Positions 56,168 through 64,000 of a DNA stretch of 64,000 nucleotides are shown in pieces. A program made the translations under genes and the position numbers. Each line of letters starts with the position of its first letter. The first letter of the stretch is position 1. The notes beneath the pieces are model-generated. The model had not been told where the DNA came from and did no database searches. It worked only from the letters and a program-made list of their open reading frames with translations. The DNA is taken from positions 63,521 through 127,520 of the forward strand of contig NZ_CDBI01000055.1 in assembly GCF_000820025.1 (NCBI RefSeq), given 5' to 3'. Origin of the DNA: Aeromonas popoffii (lineage in GTDB: Bacteria; Pseudomonadota; Gammaproteobacteria; Enterobacterales; Aeromonadaceae).

Positions 56168-57085
56168 TCAGACGCTGCCGGGGCCAGCCGGCTTGCCAAA
56201 CAGCACGCTCAGTTTCTGCTGCCAGGGGAGGCCACGGGCCTCGCGCAGCATGTCGCGCCACTCGTGGAAGGTGAGGGTGAGGGGGTTGAAACTGTGGATG
56301 GGCTTGGTGATGCCAAAGCGACACGGCTCGGCGGGGTCCTCTTCCACTAAGGTACCAAACAGCCGATCCCAGATGATGAGCACTCCGGCGAAGTTGCGGT
56401 CTATGTATTTGGCGTTGCTGGCGTGGTGCACCCTGTGGTGGGAGGGCGTATTGAAGACCCACTCAAGCCAGCCGAGCTTGCCCACCACCTGGGTGTGGAC
56501 GAAGAACTGAAAACCCAGGCTGAGCAGCACGGTCGCCACCACGGCCTGGGGCGGGAAGCCGATGAGGATCATGGGGATCCAGAACAGCCACATGCCTGAG
56601 ATGGGATACATCAGGCTCTGGCGAAAGGCAGTGGAGAGGTTGAGTCGCTCCGAGCTGTGATGCACCACGTGGGAGGCCCACAGCCAGCGCACGTGGTGGC
56701 TGGCAAAGTGGAACAGCCAGTAACAGAGATCCTGCAGCAAGAAGAGCAGCAACAGACTCCAGATATTGAGCTCTATGTCGAACAGGCGCCAGCCCCAGAG
56801 GGCGTCATACAGGTAAGCGATGGCGATGGCCGTCAGTGCATCGCCCCCCTGATGCATCAGCGCCAGGGTGGCGTTGGCGAACAGGTCTCGCCACTGGTAG
56901 GTGGCGGTGGGAAAGGCCGCCCCGTGCTTGCGTAGATAGCACATCTCCCAGCCGATAAAGGCCAGAAAGACCGGGGAGAGGTAGAGCAGCAGCAGTTGCA
57001 CATCCATGGTGGGCATCCGGTTTGACCAGTTGTGTTCCAGCATACCGAATGGATTTAATATTTCATTAGCATATTGCACTGCCAT
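56168..57085 (-). CDS. Sterol desaturase/fatty acid hydroxylase family membrane protein
   Basis: A protein of up to 305 residues with several membrane helices and the eight-histidine di-iron pattern: HFASHH (near 127), HVVHH (near 139) and HHRVHH (near 217). Members hydroxylate or desaturate lipids; the substrate is not predictable. The start is uncertain: ATGs at 57085, 57043, 57016 and 57007 all lack a good ribosome site, and the AT-rich stretch 57044-57085 could instead be promoter. Confidence 0.85.
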   Translation of the reverse strand: MAVQYANEILNPFGMLEHNWSNRMPTMDVQLLLLYLSPVFLAFIGWEMCYLRKHGAAFPTATYQWRDLFANATLALMHQGGDALTAIAIAYLYDALWGWRLFDIELNIWSLLLLFLLQDLCYWLFHFASHHVRWLWASHVVHHSSERLNLSTAFRQSLMYPISGMWLFWIPMILIGFPPQAVVATVLLSLGFQFFVHTQVVGKLGWLEWVFNTPSHHRVHHASNAKYIDRNFAGVLIIWDRLFGTLVEEDPAEPCRFGITKPIHSFNPLTLTFHEWRDMLREARGLPWQQKLSVLFGKPAGPGSV

Positions 57086-57234
57086 CGGCTGGCTGACTCA
57101 TGGCAAGCATGATGGTAAGTATCTGTTTTAAAGTGATAAAAAGATGGGTGAGGGACCTGGCAGGGGCGAGGTCCCTGGCACAGTGTTGCTGCGGGATCCT
57201 GCGCCATTATGATGGCAGGCCAAGTCCGGGATGG

Positions 57235-57275
57235 AAAAACAGAGGGAGCCCTGGACTCCCTCTCCTGCTTTTTTC
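57235..57275. terminator. Terminator after glnQ
   Basis: AGAGGGAG and CTCCCTCT pair; on the minus strand the stem is followed by GTTTTT, and on the plus strand by a T-run a few bases later. Confidence 0.78.
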
Positions 57276-57286
57276 GGCTGTCAGCG

Positions 57287-58030
57287 TCAGAGCACCTGAC
57301 TCAGGAACTGGCGCAGGCGCGGGGAGGGGGGATTGTCAAAGAAGTCGGTCGGCTTCTCATCCACCAGCAGCTCACCGTTTTCCATGAAGAGCACCCTATC
57401 CGCCACCTCGCGGGCGAAACCCATCTCGTGGGTCACCACCACCATGGTCATGCCTTCGCGGGCCAGCCCCTTCATCACGTCCAGCACCTCGCCCACCATC
57501 TCGGGATCGAGGGCACTGGTGGGCTCATCAAACAGCATGATGCGTGGCTGCATGGCGAGCGCCCGGGCGATGGCCACCCGTTGTTGCTGGCCGCCTGAGA
57601 GCTGGGACGGATAGCTCTCAGCCTTGTTTGACAACCCCACCTTCAGCAGCAGGGCCTTGGCCCTGTCTCGCGCGTCGTTGCGCGACAGCCCGCGCACCTT
57701 TTGCGGCGCGAGACTGATGTTGTCCAGCACATTGAGGTGTGGGAAGAGGTTGAAGGACTGGAACACCATGCCCACCTCTTCCCGTAGCTTGTTGACATCA
57801 CCCGGCTCGGTCAGAGAGATGCCATCGACCACTATGTTGCCGTCGTTGATGGTCTCCAGCTGGTTGAGGGTGCGCAGGAAGGTGGATTTACCCGAACCGC
57901 TCGGCCCCACTATGACCACCACTTCCCCTTCGGCCACCCGGGTGCTGACGTTTTTCAGGGCGTGTACCTCGGTGCCGTAGAACTTCTCTACCCCGGTTGC
58001 CTTGATAATGGGATCAGTTGCTGCGCGCAT
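57287..58030 (-). CDS. Polar amino-acid ABC transporter ATPase (GlnQ type)
   Basis: A 247-residue ABC ATPase with Walker [10 protein letters not shown], signature LSGGQQQR, Walker [12 protein letters not shown] and switch VVTHEMG. It overlaps the permease gene by 17 bases. Together with the permease and binding protein it forms a glutamine/polar amino-acid importer of the PAAT family; the ligand is not fixed by sequence. Confidence 0.95.
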   Translation of the reverse strand: MRAATDPIIKATGVEKFYGTEVHALKNVSTRVAEGEVVVIVGPSGSGKSTFLRTLNQLETINDGNIVVDGISLTEPGDVNKLREEVGMVFQSFNLFPHLNVLDNISLAPQKVRGLSRNDARDRAKALLLKVGLSNKAESYPSQLSGGQQQRVAIARALAMQPRIMLFDEPTSALDPEMVGEVLDVMKGLAREGMTMVVVTHEMGFAREVADRVLFMENGELLVDEKPTDFFDNPPSPRLRQFLSQVL

Positions 58031-58994
58031 ATTTCACCTCCAGACGACGTACCAGGAAAGAGAGGGTGCCGGTGAGCACCAGATAGAGCAGGGCCACTGT
58101 GAACCACACTTCGAACGGGCTGAAGGTGGAGCTGACCACCTCGCGCCCCGCCTTGGTGAGATCCGTGATGGAGATGACAGACACCAGCGAAGAGTCCTTG
58201 ATGAGGTTGATGAACTGGCCTGCCAGCGGCGGCAGCACCCGCTTGAATGCCTGGGGCAGGATGACGTAACGCATGGTCTGGGCCGAGGTGAGCCCCAGGC
58301 TGCGACCTGCCTCCATCTGCCCCTTGTGGATGGAGCTGATACCGGCGCGCACGATTTCGGCCACATAGGCGCCGGTAAAGACCGCCAGCGCGGCGACCCC
58401 GGCGGTGAACCTGTCCAGGTTCAGCACGGTGCCGATAAAGAAGTAGACGATGAAGATCTGCACCAGCAGCGGCGTGCCGCGAATGAGCTCCACATAGGTG
58501 ACCGCCAGATTGCGCAGGGCGGGGTTGGGGGAGAGGCGCGCCAGGCCGGCCAGGGTGCCGAGCAGGATGGCGAACAGGCCCGCCACCAGGGAGAGCTTGA
58601 CGGTGACCCAGACGCCCCAGGCGATGGGGCCTGCGGTCCAGGTGAGTTCGGTATCCAGGGTATCGCCCCGGAAGATGGTATCCCCTTCTGCGACCTTGAT
58701 CCCTGTGCTGGCAATGGCCTGGCGCTGATGGGGGTCGAGATCGTTTTGCAGGAACAGTTTGCCCTGTTCGGCGCTGGTGGTGCCGGCGATCACTGTGCCG
58801 TCAAATTCGGCCAGGTTGTTCTGCTCTGCCTGATAGGCGATGTATTGGGGAATGCGCTCCCAGCGCCAGGTGTAATCCACGGACTGAACCGCTTTATAGA
58901 TGCCGAATACGGCAGCCAGCAGCATCAGCAGAAAGACGCCGTGCCAGAGCAGCTGATTGGGCTGTTTTTCCATCTGTCTTGTTGGGTTGTGCAC
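58014..58994 (-). CDS. Polar amino-acid ABC transporter permease (GlnP type)
   Basis: A 326-residue permease of the HisM/GlnP family, with an N-terminal helix ([16 protein letters not shown]), a periplasmic loop of about 100 residues, and the core domain containing [14 protein letters not shown] and the EAA loop [14 protein letters not shown]. The loop makes it longer than GlnP (219). The GTG at 58994 follows GAGG; the ATG at 58973 has no ribosome site. Confidence 0.93.
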   Translation of the reverse strand: MHNPTRQMEKQPNQLLWHGVFLLMLLAAVFGIYKAVQSVDYTWRWERIPQYIAYQAEQNNLAEFDGTVIAGTTSAEQGKLFLQNDLDPHQRQAIASTGIKVAEGDTIFRGDTLDTELTWTAGPIAWGVWVTVKLSLVAGLFAILLGTLAGLARLSPNPALRNLAVTYVELIRGTPLLVQIFIVYFFIGTVLNLDRFTAGVAALAVFTGAYVAEIVRAGISSIHKGQMEAGRSLGLTSAQTMRYVILPQAFKRVLPPLAGQFINLIKDSSLVSVISITDLTKAGREVVSSTFSPFEVWFTVALLYLVLTGTLSFLVRRLEVKYARSN

Positions 58995-59039
58995 TGTCGC
59001 AACCTCGTTGTAGTTATTTATTGTGTGGGGATCTGCGTG

Positions 59040-59061
59040 AAGGGGCGGCAGGCCGCCCCTT
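59040..59061 (-). promoter_or_regulatory. Stem between binding-protein and permease genes
   Basis: AAGGGGCGGC and GCCGCCCCTT form a ten-base stem with almost no loop and no T-run. Such stems often protect the abundant binding-protein mRNA. Confidence 0.6.
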
Positions 59062-59067
59062 GCGAGG

Positions 59068-59856
59068 TTACTTGAGCTGATTCAGCCAGGCGTTGGATTC
59101 GAACCACTTCTTGTAGAGGCGGTCATAGCTGCCATCACCCTTGATCTGGCGCAGGTAGTTGTTGAACCAGTTGAGGGTGTCCTGGTCGCCCTTGCGGATG
59201 GCCCAAGCCAGGGGTTCGAAGGTGAACGGCTTGTCGAGGTGCACCACGGCGCCGGTGTTCTGGGAGGCGAAGATGGCGTTGTAGGGCAGGTCGTAGACGA
59301 AGGCATCGACCTTGCCATTGATGACTTCCAGCTTGGCGTCGTCCTGGGTTTCAAACTGCAGCAGGGTGGCTTTGGGGATCAGACGCTTGACCGCCTGCTC
59401 GCCGGTGGTGCCGAGCTTGACCGCGATCTTGTACTTGGGATCGTTGAGATCGCTGAAGGACTTGATCTCGTCCGCCTTATCCTTGCGCAGGACTATGGTC
59501 TGGCCCACGACTATGTAGGGGTCGGCGAAGTTGACTCTCAGGTTACGCTGGGGGGTGACTGTCATGCCGCCCATGATGACATCGAACTTGTCGGTCAGCA
59601 GCGCCGGAATGATGCCATCCCAAGCGGTGTTGACGAACTCGACCTTCACGCCCATCTCCTTGGCGACCATCTTGGCAAGATCCACATCGAAGCCGATGTA
59701 CTGGCCCTGCTTGTTGGTCATTTCGAAGGGTTGATAGCCGGCGTCGAAGCCGACCCGCAGCACACCGCGATCCAGCACGGCGTCAAGGGTGGAACCGGGT
59801 GCGGCACTGGCCAGTCCGCAAAACAGCAAGGTAGATAGAATGAGCTTTTTGATCAT
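59068..59856 (-). CDS. Polar amino-acid-binding periplasmic protein (GlnH type)
   Basis: A 262-residue family 3 solute-binding protein with signal peptide (LILSTLLFCGLASAAPG). GVLRVGFDAGYQPFEMTNKQ and YIGFDVDLAKMVAKEMGVK are the family signature near residues 33-70. First gene of the ABC operon. The ATG at 59856 starts the signal peptide but lacks a strong ribosome site. Confidence 0.94.
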   Translation of the reverse strand: MIKKLILSTLLFCGLASAAPGSTLDAVLDRGVLRVGFDAGYQPFEMTNKQGQYIGFDVDLAKMVAKEMGVKVEFVNTAWDGIIPALLTDKFDVIMGGMTVTPQRNLRVNFADPYIVVGQTIVLRKDKADEIKSFSDLNDPKYKIAVKLGTTGEQAVKRLIPKATLLQFETQDDAKLEVINGKVDAFVYDLPYNAIFASQNTGAVVHLDKPFTFEPLAWAIRKGDQDTLNWFNNYLRQIKGDGSYDRLYKKWFESNAWLNQLK

Positions 59857-60423
59857 AAGTGACGTCTCTGTCGATGTTGTGTTCAGCCTTGAACCTGCTC
59901 CCGTGCGACTCCGTGGCACAAGAGACTGCTGCATCCGGCAACAGGTAAGACAGGATTATTGTCTTGGTTGAGGCAAAAGCCCCATATGGGATTCCATATC
60001 TTGCGTGCTGAGTGAAAAATGTACCAATTTCCGATTGTGCCAGATGACTCAATAGGTTAGTGGCGCTTTTTCCCCGTGACTGCACTCATAAAATCACACG
60101 AAAACAACATATCTATCTAATGGAGCGGGTTCAAGTCCAAAATGCCGGCGGGACACTTTGTTACACCGAACCCCCGTATTCAGTGGTGCCAAACGTTACT
60201 CGCCCTCCGGCGGGCCGCAGGAGGGGATTCTTATGGGGCATTCTCAGCGAGATTTTATGCAACAAGGGAAGGTTTGATGAGGATTTAATCGGGTTCCAAA
60301 GGGAGGTGCTCTGACTTAGACGATGGTGGTGGTCGAGCCTGTGCGCCCTGGCGGCCGATGGCGCCCTTTATCAGGCCAAGGGCAAGCACCGGATCTGCCG
60401 ATTGGCCTGACGCCTCAAGGCGC
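59857..60423. other. Noncoding gap between uhpC and the amino-acid transporter
   Basis: No convincing gene is visible in 567 bases; the open frames have no homology I recognise. It should hold the promoter of the binding-protein gene. An operator-like palindrome, ATATGG-GATT-CCATAT, lies at 59984-59999, and a CCCTCC ... GGAGGG stem at 60203-60225. No good terminator for uhpC was found. Confidence 0.55.
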
Positions 60424-61758
60424 TTACTCCGGTTTCAGGATCTGGGTGCGCGGCGCCTGGGCCTTGAGGAAGGGGAGCAGCAACAGGGCCGAGACCCCGG
60501 CCGCCACCGAGATCACGACGAAGAAACCGTTCCAGTGCCAGATCTCCATCACCTTGGCCAGCGGATAACCCGACAGCGCGGCACCCATATAGGCGAACAG
60601 GCCGACGAAGCCGGTGGCGGCCCCCGCCGAATTTTTATGGGAGCACTCGGCCGCTGCCATGCCGATCAGCATCTGGGGGCCGAACACGAAGAAGCCGATG
60701 GTGAAGAAGCAGGCTGCCTGCATCACATAGCTGAAGAAGGGCATCAGCCACAGCGACCCCACCGCCAGCAGGATCCCCACCGCGAAGATGAGGTTCATCG
60801 GCCCGCGGTTGCCGTTAAACAACTTATCCGATCCCCAGCCCGCCACCAGAGCGCCGATAAAGCCCCCCACCTCAAACATCGAAATGGCCGAGTTGGCGCT
60901 CATCAGGTTGAAGCCGCGCTGCTCCGTCATGTAGAGATTGCCCCAGTCATTGATGGCGGTGCGTACCACATAGACCAGCACGTAGCAGCACGCCAGCAGC
61001 CAGATATAGGGGTTGCCGAGCACGTATTTGCGCAGGATCTGGTGATGGGAGAGCCCCGCATCCTGAGTCTGCTGGGCCAGCTCCATGGCATCCTTGCGCC
61101 AGACCCCCACAGTGGGTAGCCCCATGGCACTCGGGGTGTCCCGCAGTCGCCAGCAGAGAAACAGCCCGGCCACAATGGCGATGACACCGGGCACTATCAT
61201 GCCGTAGCGCCAGCCATGCTGCAGGGCTATGGTGCTGACGATAAGCGGAATGAGGGCTCCGCCCACGTTGTGGGCCGTGTTCCAGGCTGACCACCAGACT
61301 CCCCGCTCGCTGCGGGAATACCAGCTGGTGAGCAGCTTGGAGCAGGGGGGCCAGCCCCAGCCCTGAAAGAAGGCGTTGGCGACCCAGAGTGCCGCAAACA
61401 ATCCCAGGGACGACGAGAGCCCGAACAGTATATTGATGACGCCGGTGGCCATCAGCCCGAGCCCCATGAAGTAGCGCGGGTTGGCGCGGTCGCTGATGAT
61501 GCCGGAGAAGAACTTGGAGCAGCCGTAGGTGATGTAGAACAGGGTCCACAGCATGCCGATGTCGGATTTGTTCAGCATGCCGTCTGCCAGCATGTCCGGC
61601 ATCGCGAAGTTAAAGCTCTTGCGGGTGAAGTAGAAGACCGCGTAGCCCAGGTACATGGTCAGCAGAATATGCAGTCGCCAGTGACGGTAGCTGGCATCGA
61701 TCTCGGCCTGATCACGAATGAGCGGCAGTGGCGGCGCACTGCGCATAAAGTTCAGCAT
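60424..61758 (-). CDS. uhpC: Sugar-phosphate receptor UhpC
   Basis: A 444-residue, 12-helix major facilitator protein that senses external glucose 6-phosphate and signals to UhpB. It matches E. coli UhpC (439 residues) throughout, e.g. YAVFYFTRKSFNFAMPD, WNTAHNVGGALIPL and NDWGNLYMTEQRG. UhpC is distinguished from the transporter UhpT by its position after uhpB and by this similarity. An ATG at 61746 is an alternative start. Confidence 0.93.
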   Translation of the reverse strand: MLNFMRSAPPLPLIRDQAEIDASYRHWRLHILLTMYLGYAVFYFTRKSFNFAMPDMLADGMLNKSDIGMLWTLFYITYGCSKFFSGIISDRANPRYFMGLGLMATGVINILFGLSSSLGLFAALWVANAFFQGWGWPPCSKLLTSWYSRSERGVWWSAWNTAHNVGGALIPLIVSTIALQHGWRYGMIVPGVIAIVAGLFLCWRLRDTPSAMGLPTVGVWRKDAMELAQQTQDAGLSHHQILRKYVLGNPYIWLLACCYVLVYVVRTAINDWGNLYMTEQRGFNLMSANSAISMFEVGGFIGALVAGWGSDKLFNGNRGPMNLIFAVGILLAVGSLWLMPFFSYVMQAACFFTIGFFVFGPQMLIGMAAAECSHKNSAGAATGFVGLFAYMGAALSGYPLAKVMEIWHWNGFFVVISVAAGVSALLLLPFLKAQAPRTQILKPE

Positions 61759-61785
61759 AAGACGGTCTGCTCCCGGGATGGCGCG

Positions 61786-63306
61786 TCAGTCATGGGGATC
61801 TTCCCGTTTGCGATTGGGCAGGTGTACGGTCAGCTGGGTGCCGTGGAGGCAGGAGAGTTGCAGGCCGCCGCCGAGCGCCTGTACCCGTTCGCGAATACCG
61901 AGCAGGCCATAGCCCTGCTGCGAGCGATTTTCCGGCAGACCGCGCCCGTCGTCTTCCAGCACCAGTTGCAGCAGCTCGCCGCTGGTACGGGCACGAATGG
62001 TGACCAAGCTGGCATTGGCATGCTTTACCACGTTGTTGAGCCCCTCCTGACAGACCCGAAACAGGGTGACCCGCTGGGCATCGGAGAGATCCCCATCCGC
62101 CAGCTGCCACTCGAGCCGGGTGACGATACCGCGGCGCTCCAGCTCCAGCTCCCGCAGCAGGCCGCGCACTGCCTGCTCCAGACTCATGTCATCGAGCTGG
62201 CGGGGACGCAGGCGACCGAGCAGACCGCGCACCGCATCGTAGATGCCGAGCGACAGGGTCTCGATGAGAGCGCTGCTCTGACCCACCCCGGCGTTGTCCG
62301 GCGCGAGGCGGCGCACTATACCGGCCTGGGTGCGGATGGCGGTGATGGTCTGGCCTATGTCGTCGTGCAGCTCGCGAGCCACCTCCTTGCGGATGCTCTC
62401 CTCTGTTTCCAGCAGCCGCTCGGTGAGCTGACGGTTGTGGGCGAGCTGGCGGGTCAGCGCCTGATTCAGTTCGCGCTGGCGCTGGATCCCGGCACCCAGC
62501 AGCAGGCCGGTCAGGCTCTGGGCCAGCAGGGAGAGCAGCAGATCCAGCGGGTGTTCGTGCCAGGCCTGCCCCGCCATCAGGGCGACCGTGTTCATCAGGG
62601 TAGCGAGCAGGGCCCCCTGCCAGCCGTAGCGCCAGGCCATGGCCATGATGGGAATGGCGAGGCAAAACGGGGTGAAGCGCACCAGCGAGTCCGGCAGGCC
62701 GAGCTGCAGCCAGAGGCTCAACACGAACAGCAGCAGATACCAGACCAGATGGCGAAAGCGCCAGTCCACCGGTTGATCCACCAGCGCTGGCCCGAGCGGT
62801 ACCCAGGTAGCACGGGTCAGATAGTGCCAGATCAACATGCAGGTGGAGGTGAGGGTCAGGCCGCCGGTCAGGGTGAGTAGCAAGGCGGTGAGGCCATCTT
62901 CCCCGGCCAGATGCCAGAGCAGGGATTGCAGCAGCGCAGCCACTGTGACGGTGGCCAGCAGTACCAGCAGCTGTTGCCAGTCGTTGCGCACCTGTTGGCG
63001 GCGGGCGATGAGCAACGGCAGTAAGGTGAGCAGGCTGCCCGCCTGGATCAGTGGCCACAGCGGCAGCCCCACCTCCTGATTGAGCCAGTAGAGCAGCAGG
63101 GATTCACACAGCAGCAGCGGCGGCCAGTAGGCGATCGGGCTTTGCAGCAGGAGGCCGAGGCGCAGGCCGAACGGAAACAGCAGCACCGCCAGTATGGGGG
63201 ATCCCGCCAGATGCAGGCTGATGCTCCACAGGCAAAACCAGCCGGCGGCAAAAATGAAGCCGGCCGCCAGCGAGATGGCGACATAGCTGGCAAGGCGGGG
63301 GATCAC
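61786..63306 (-). CDS. uhpB: Membrane sensor kinase UhpB
   Basis: A 506-residue histidine kinase (E. coli 500) with eight or so N-terminal helices (MASE1-like, [32 protein letters not shown]), a HisKA_3 domain with the phospho-accepting histidine in [13 protein letters not shown], and an HATPase domain. The start is GTG at 63306, overlapping the uhpA stop as GTGA; the longer frame to 63537 runs inside uhpA. Confidence 0.94.
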   Translation of the reverse strand: MIPRLASYVAISLAAGFIFAAGWFCLWSISLHLAGSPILAVLLFPFGLRLGLLLQSPIAYWPPLLLCESLLLYWLNQEVGLPLWPLIQAGSLLTLLPLLIARRQQVRNDWQQLLVLLATVTVAALLQSLLWHLAGEDGLTALLLTLTGGLTLTSTCMLIWHYLTRATWVPLGPALVDQPVDWRFRHLVWYLLLFVLSLWLQLGLPDSLVRFTPFCLAIPIMAMAWRYGWQGALLATLMNTVALMAGQAWHEHPLDLLLSLLAQSLTGLLLGAGIQRQRELNQALTRQLAHNRQLTERLLETEESIRKEVARELHDDIGQTITAIRTQAGIVRRLAPDNAGVGQSSALIETLSLGIYDAVRGLLGRLRPRQLDDMSLEQAVRGLLRELELERRGIVTRLEWQLADGDLSDAQRVTLFRVCQEGLNNVVKHANASLVTIRARTSGELLQLVLEDDGRGLPENRSQQGYGLLGIRERVQALGGGLQLSCLHGTQLTVHLPNRKREDPHD

Positions 63307-63893
63307 CAGCTGTCCAGCATGCGGTGGGCCAGCTCCACGTTGTTGCTGACCTTCAGTTTGTCCATCAGGTTGGCGCGGTGGACGTGCACCGTCTTGGGGG
63401 AGAGGCCGAGCTGTTCGGCGATGGCTTTGACTTCCAGCCCCCGTGCCAGCAGCTGCGCCACTTCCCGCTCCCGGTTGGTGAGGGGATCCTGGCTGTTGCA
63501 GGCGAGCTTGTGGGCGATGTCCGGGGTCAGATAACAACCACCGTGGGCGGCGGTGCGCACCGCGGCGATCAGCTCATCCGGGCTGCAGCGCTTGGAGAGA
63601 AACCCCTTGGCACCGGCCTGCAATGCCTGCTCGATCAGCGCCGGACTGTCGTGGACCGACAGCATCACCACGGCGAGGCCGGAGGGGAGGCGCTTGAGCA
63701 GGTCCAGCCCGGATTGATCCGGCATTGAGATGTCGCATACGCACAACTGCACGCCACTGCCCGGCAACCCGGCGAGGGCGTCGGCGGCCGAGCCGAATTC
63801 GGCCACGACCTTGAGGTCTGGCTCGAGATTGAGCAACTGGGCAAAACCGGAACGGACGATCTGGTGATCGTCGATGAGGGCAATCTTTATCAT
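63303..63893 (-). CDS. uhpA: Response regulator UhpA
   Basis: A 196-residue NarL/LuxR-type regulator, the same length as E. coli UhpA. Receiver domain with phospho-acceptor Asp54 (CVCDISMPD) and a C-terminal LuxR helix-turn-helix ([32 protein letters not shown]). It activates uhpT, which is not seen beside these genes. The promoter lies at the right edge of the window. Confidence 0.96.
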   Translation of the reverse strand: MIKIALIDDHQIVRSGFAQLLNLEPDLKVVAEFGSAADALAGLPGSGVQLCVCDISMPDQSGLDLLKRLPSGLAVVMLSVHDSPALIEQALQAGAKGFLSKRCSPDELIAAVRTAAHGGCYLTPDIAHKLACNSQDPLTNREREVAQLLARGLEVKAIAEQLGLSPKTVHVHRANLMDKLKVSNNVELAHRMLDSW

Positions 63894-64000
63894 GATGTCA
63901 GCCTGAAATCTGCGGCCAGGGTGCTGGCGCGGCCAACAAGATACCTGCCGCTTCGCTCGGGCTCAAGAGGAAGGGCGCATTGTGGTCAGTATGGTGGGCG

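Noticed and set aside
59858-59868. GACGTCT near the binding-protein gene start as a MetJ box
   Set aside because: A single 7/8 match without a second adjacent box is expected by chance in 64 kb.
60060-60314. Short frames in the gap between uhpC and the ABC operon
   Set aside because: No start signals or similarity; composition fits noncoding DNA.

Overview
The window is about 64 kb of a GC-rich gammaproteobacterial chromosome. The proteins, operon orders and flagellar regulators (FlrA/FlrB/FlrC with sigma-54 and sigma-28 promoters) resemble Aeromonas most closely; this assignment rests on recognising protein families, not on a database search. There is no prophage, CRISPR array or complete insertion sequence. 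The only mobile DNA I can support is one small non-autonomous inverted-repeat element downstream of phoU.

Left part (1-8.6 kb): a glycyl-radical enzyme (cut by the left edge) and its activase diverge from fructose-6-phosphate aldolase around a single perfect FNR site. An HD-GYP protein, rsuA, a DMT-family transporter, an unlinked OppA-like binding protein and yfcE follow. From 8.6 to 22.9 kb lies the polar-flagellum block flgN-flgM-flgA (minus) and cheV-cheR-flgB to flgL (plus), with readable sigma-54 and sigma-28 promoters and a terminator that splits it into transcription units. mgtE follows behind a clear M-box magnesium riboswitch, then ppk-ppx, a GcvR-like ACT protein, a DUF2726 protein, and the flagellar master regulators flrA and flrB-flrC.

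Middle part (34-51 kb): nif3, purM-purN with a PurR site and divergent upp, a DUF2066 protein plus hda, the glyoxylate genes aceB-aceA (no aceK), a tRNA-Pro(GGG), tadA and the phosphate operon pstC-pstA-pstB-phoU behind a Pho box. PstC and PstA are about twice the usual length. Several gene junctions here carry partial duplications of the neighbouring gene ends: two extra copies of the tadA start, an extra phoU start, and a decayed copy of the pstA end. Each leaves a short open reading frame just upstream of the real gene.

Right part (51-64 kb): the IS4-like miniature element inserted in the phoU terminator, paeA (ytfL), a lipoprotein, a homocysteine S-methyltransferase and permease pair with a possible MetJ operator, a membrane fatty-acid-hydroxylase family protein, a polar amino-acid ABC transporter (glnHPQ type), and the sugar-phosphate sensing genes uhpA-uhpB-uhpC without uhpT next to them.

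Together the window is mostly core housekeeping, motility and nutrient sensing (oxygen, magnesium, phosphate, purines, sugar phosphates), and many of the control sites can be read directly. The most unusual items are the junction duplications, the miniature element, the M-box and the symmetric FNR promoter pair.
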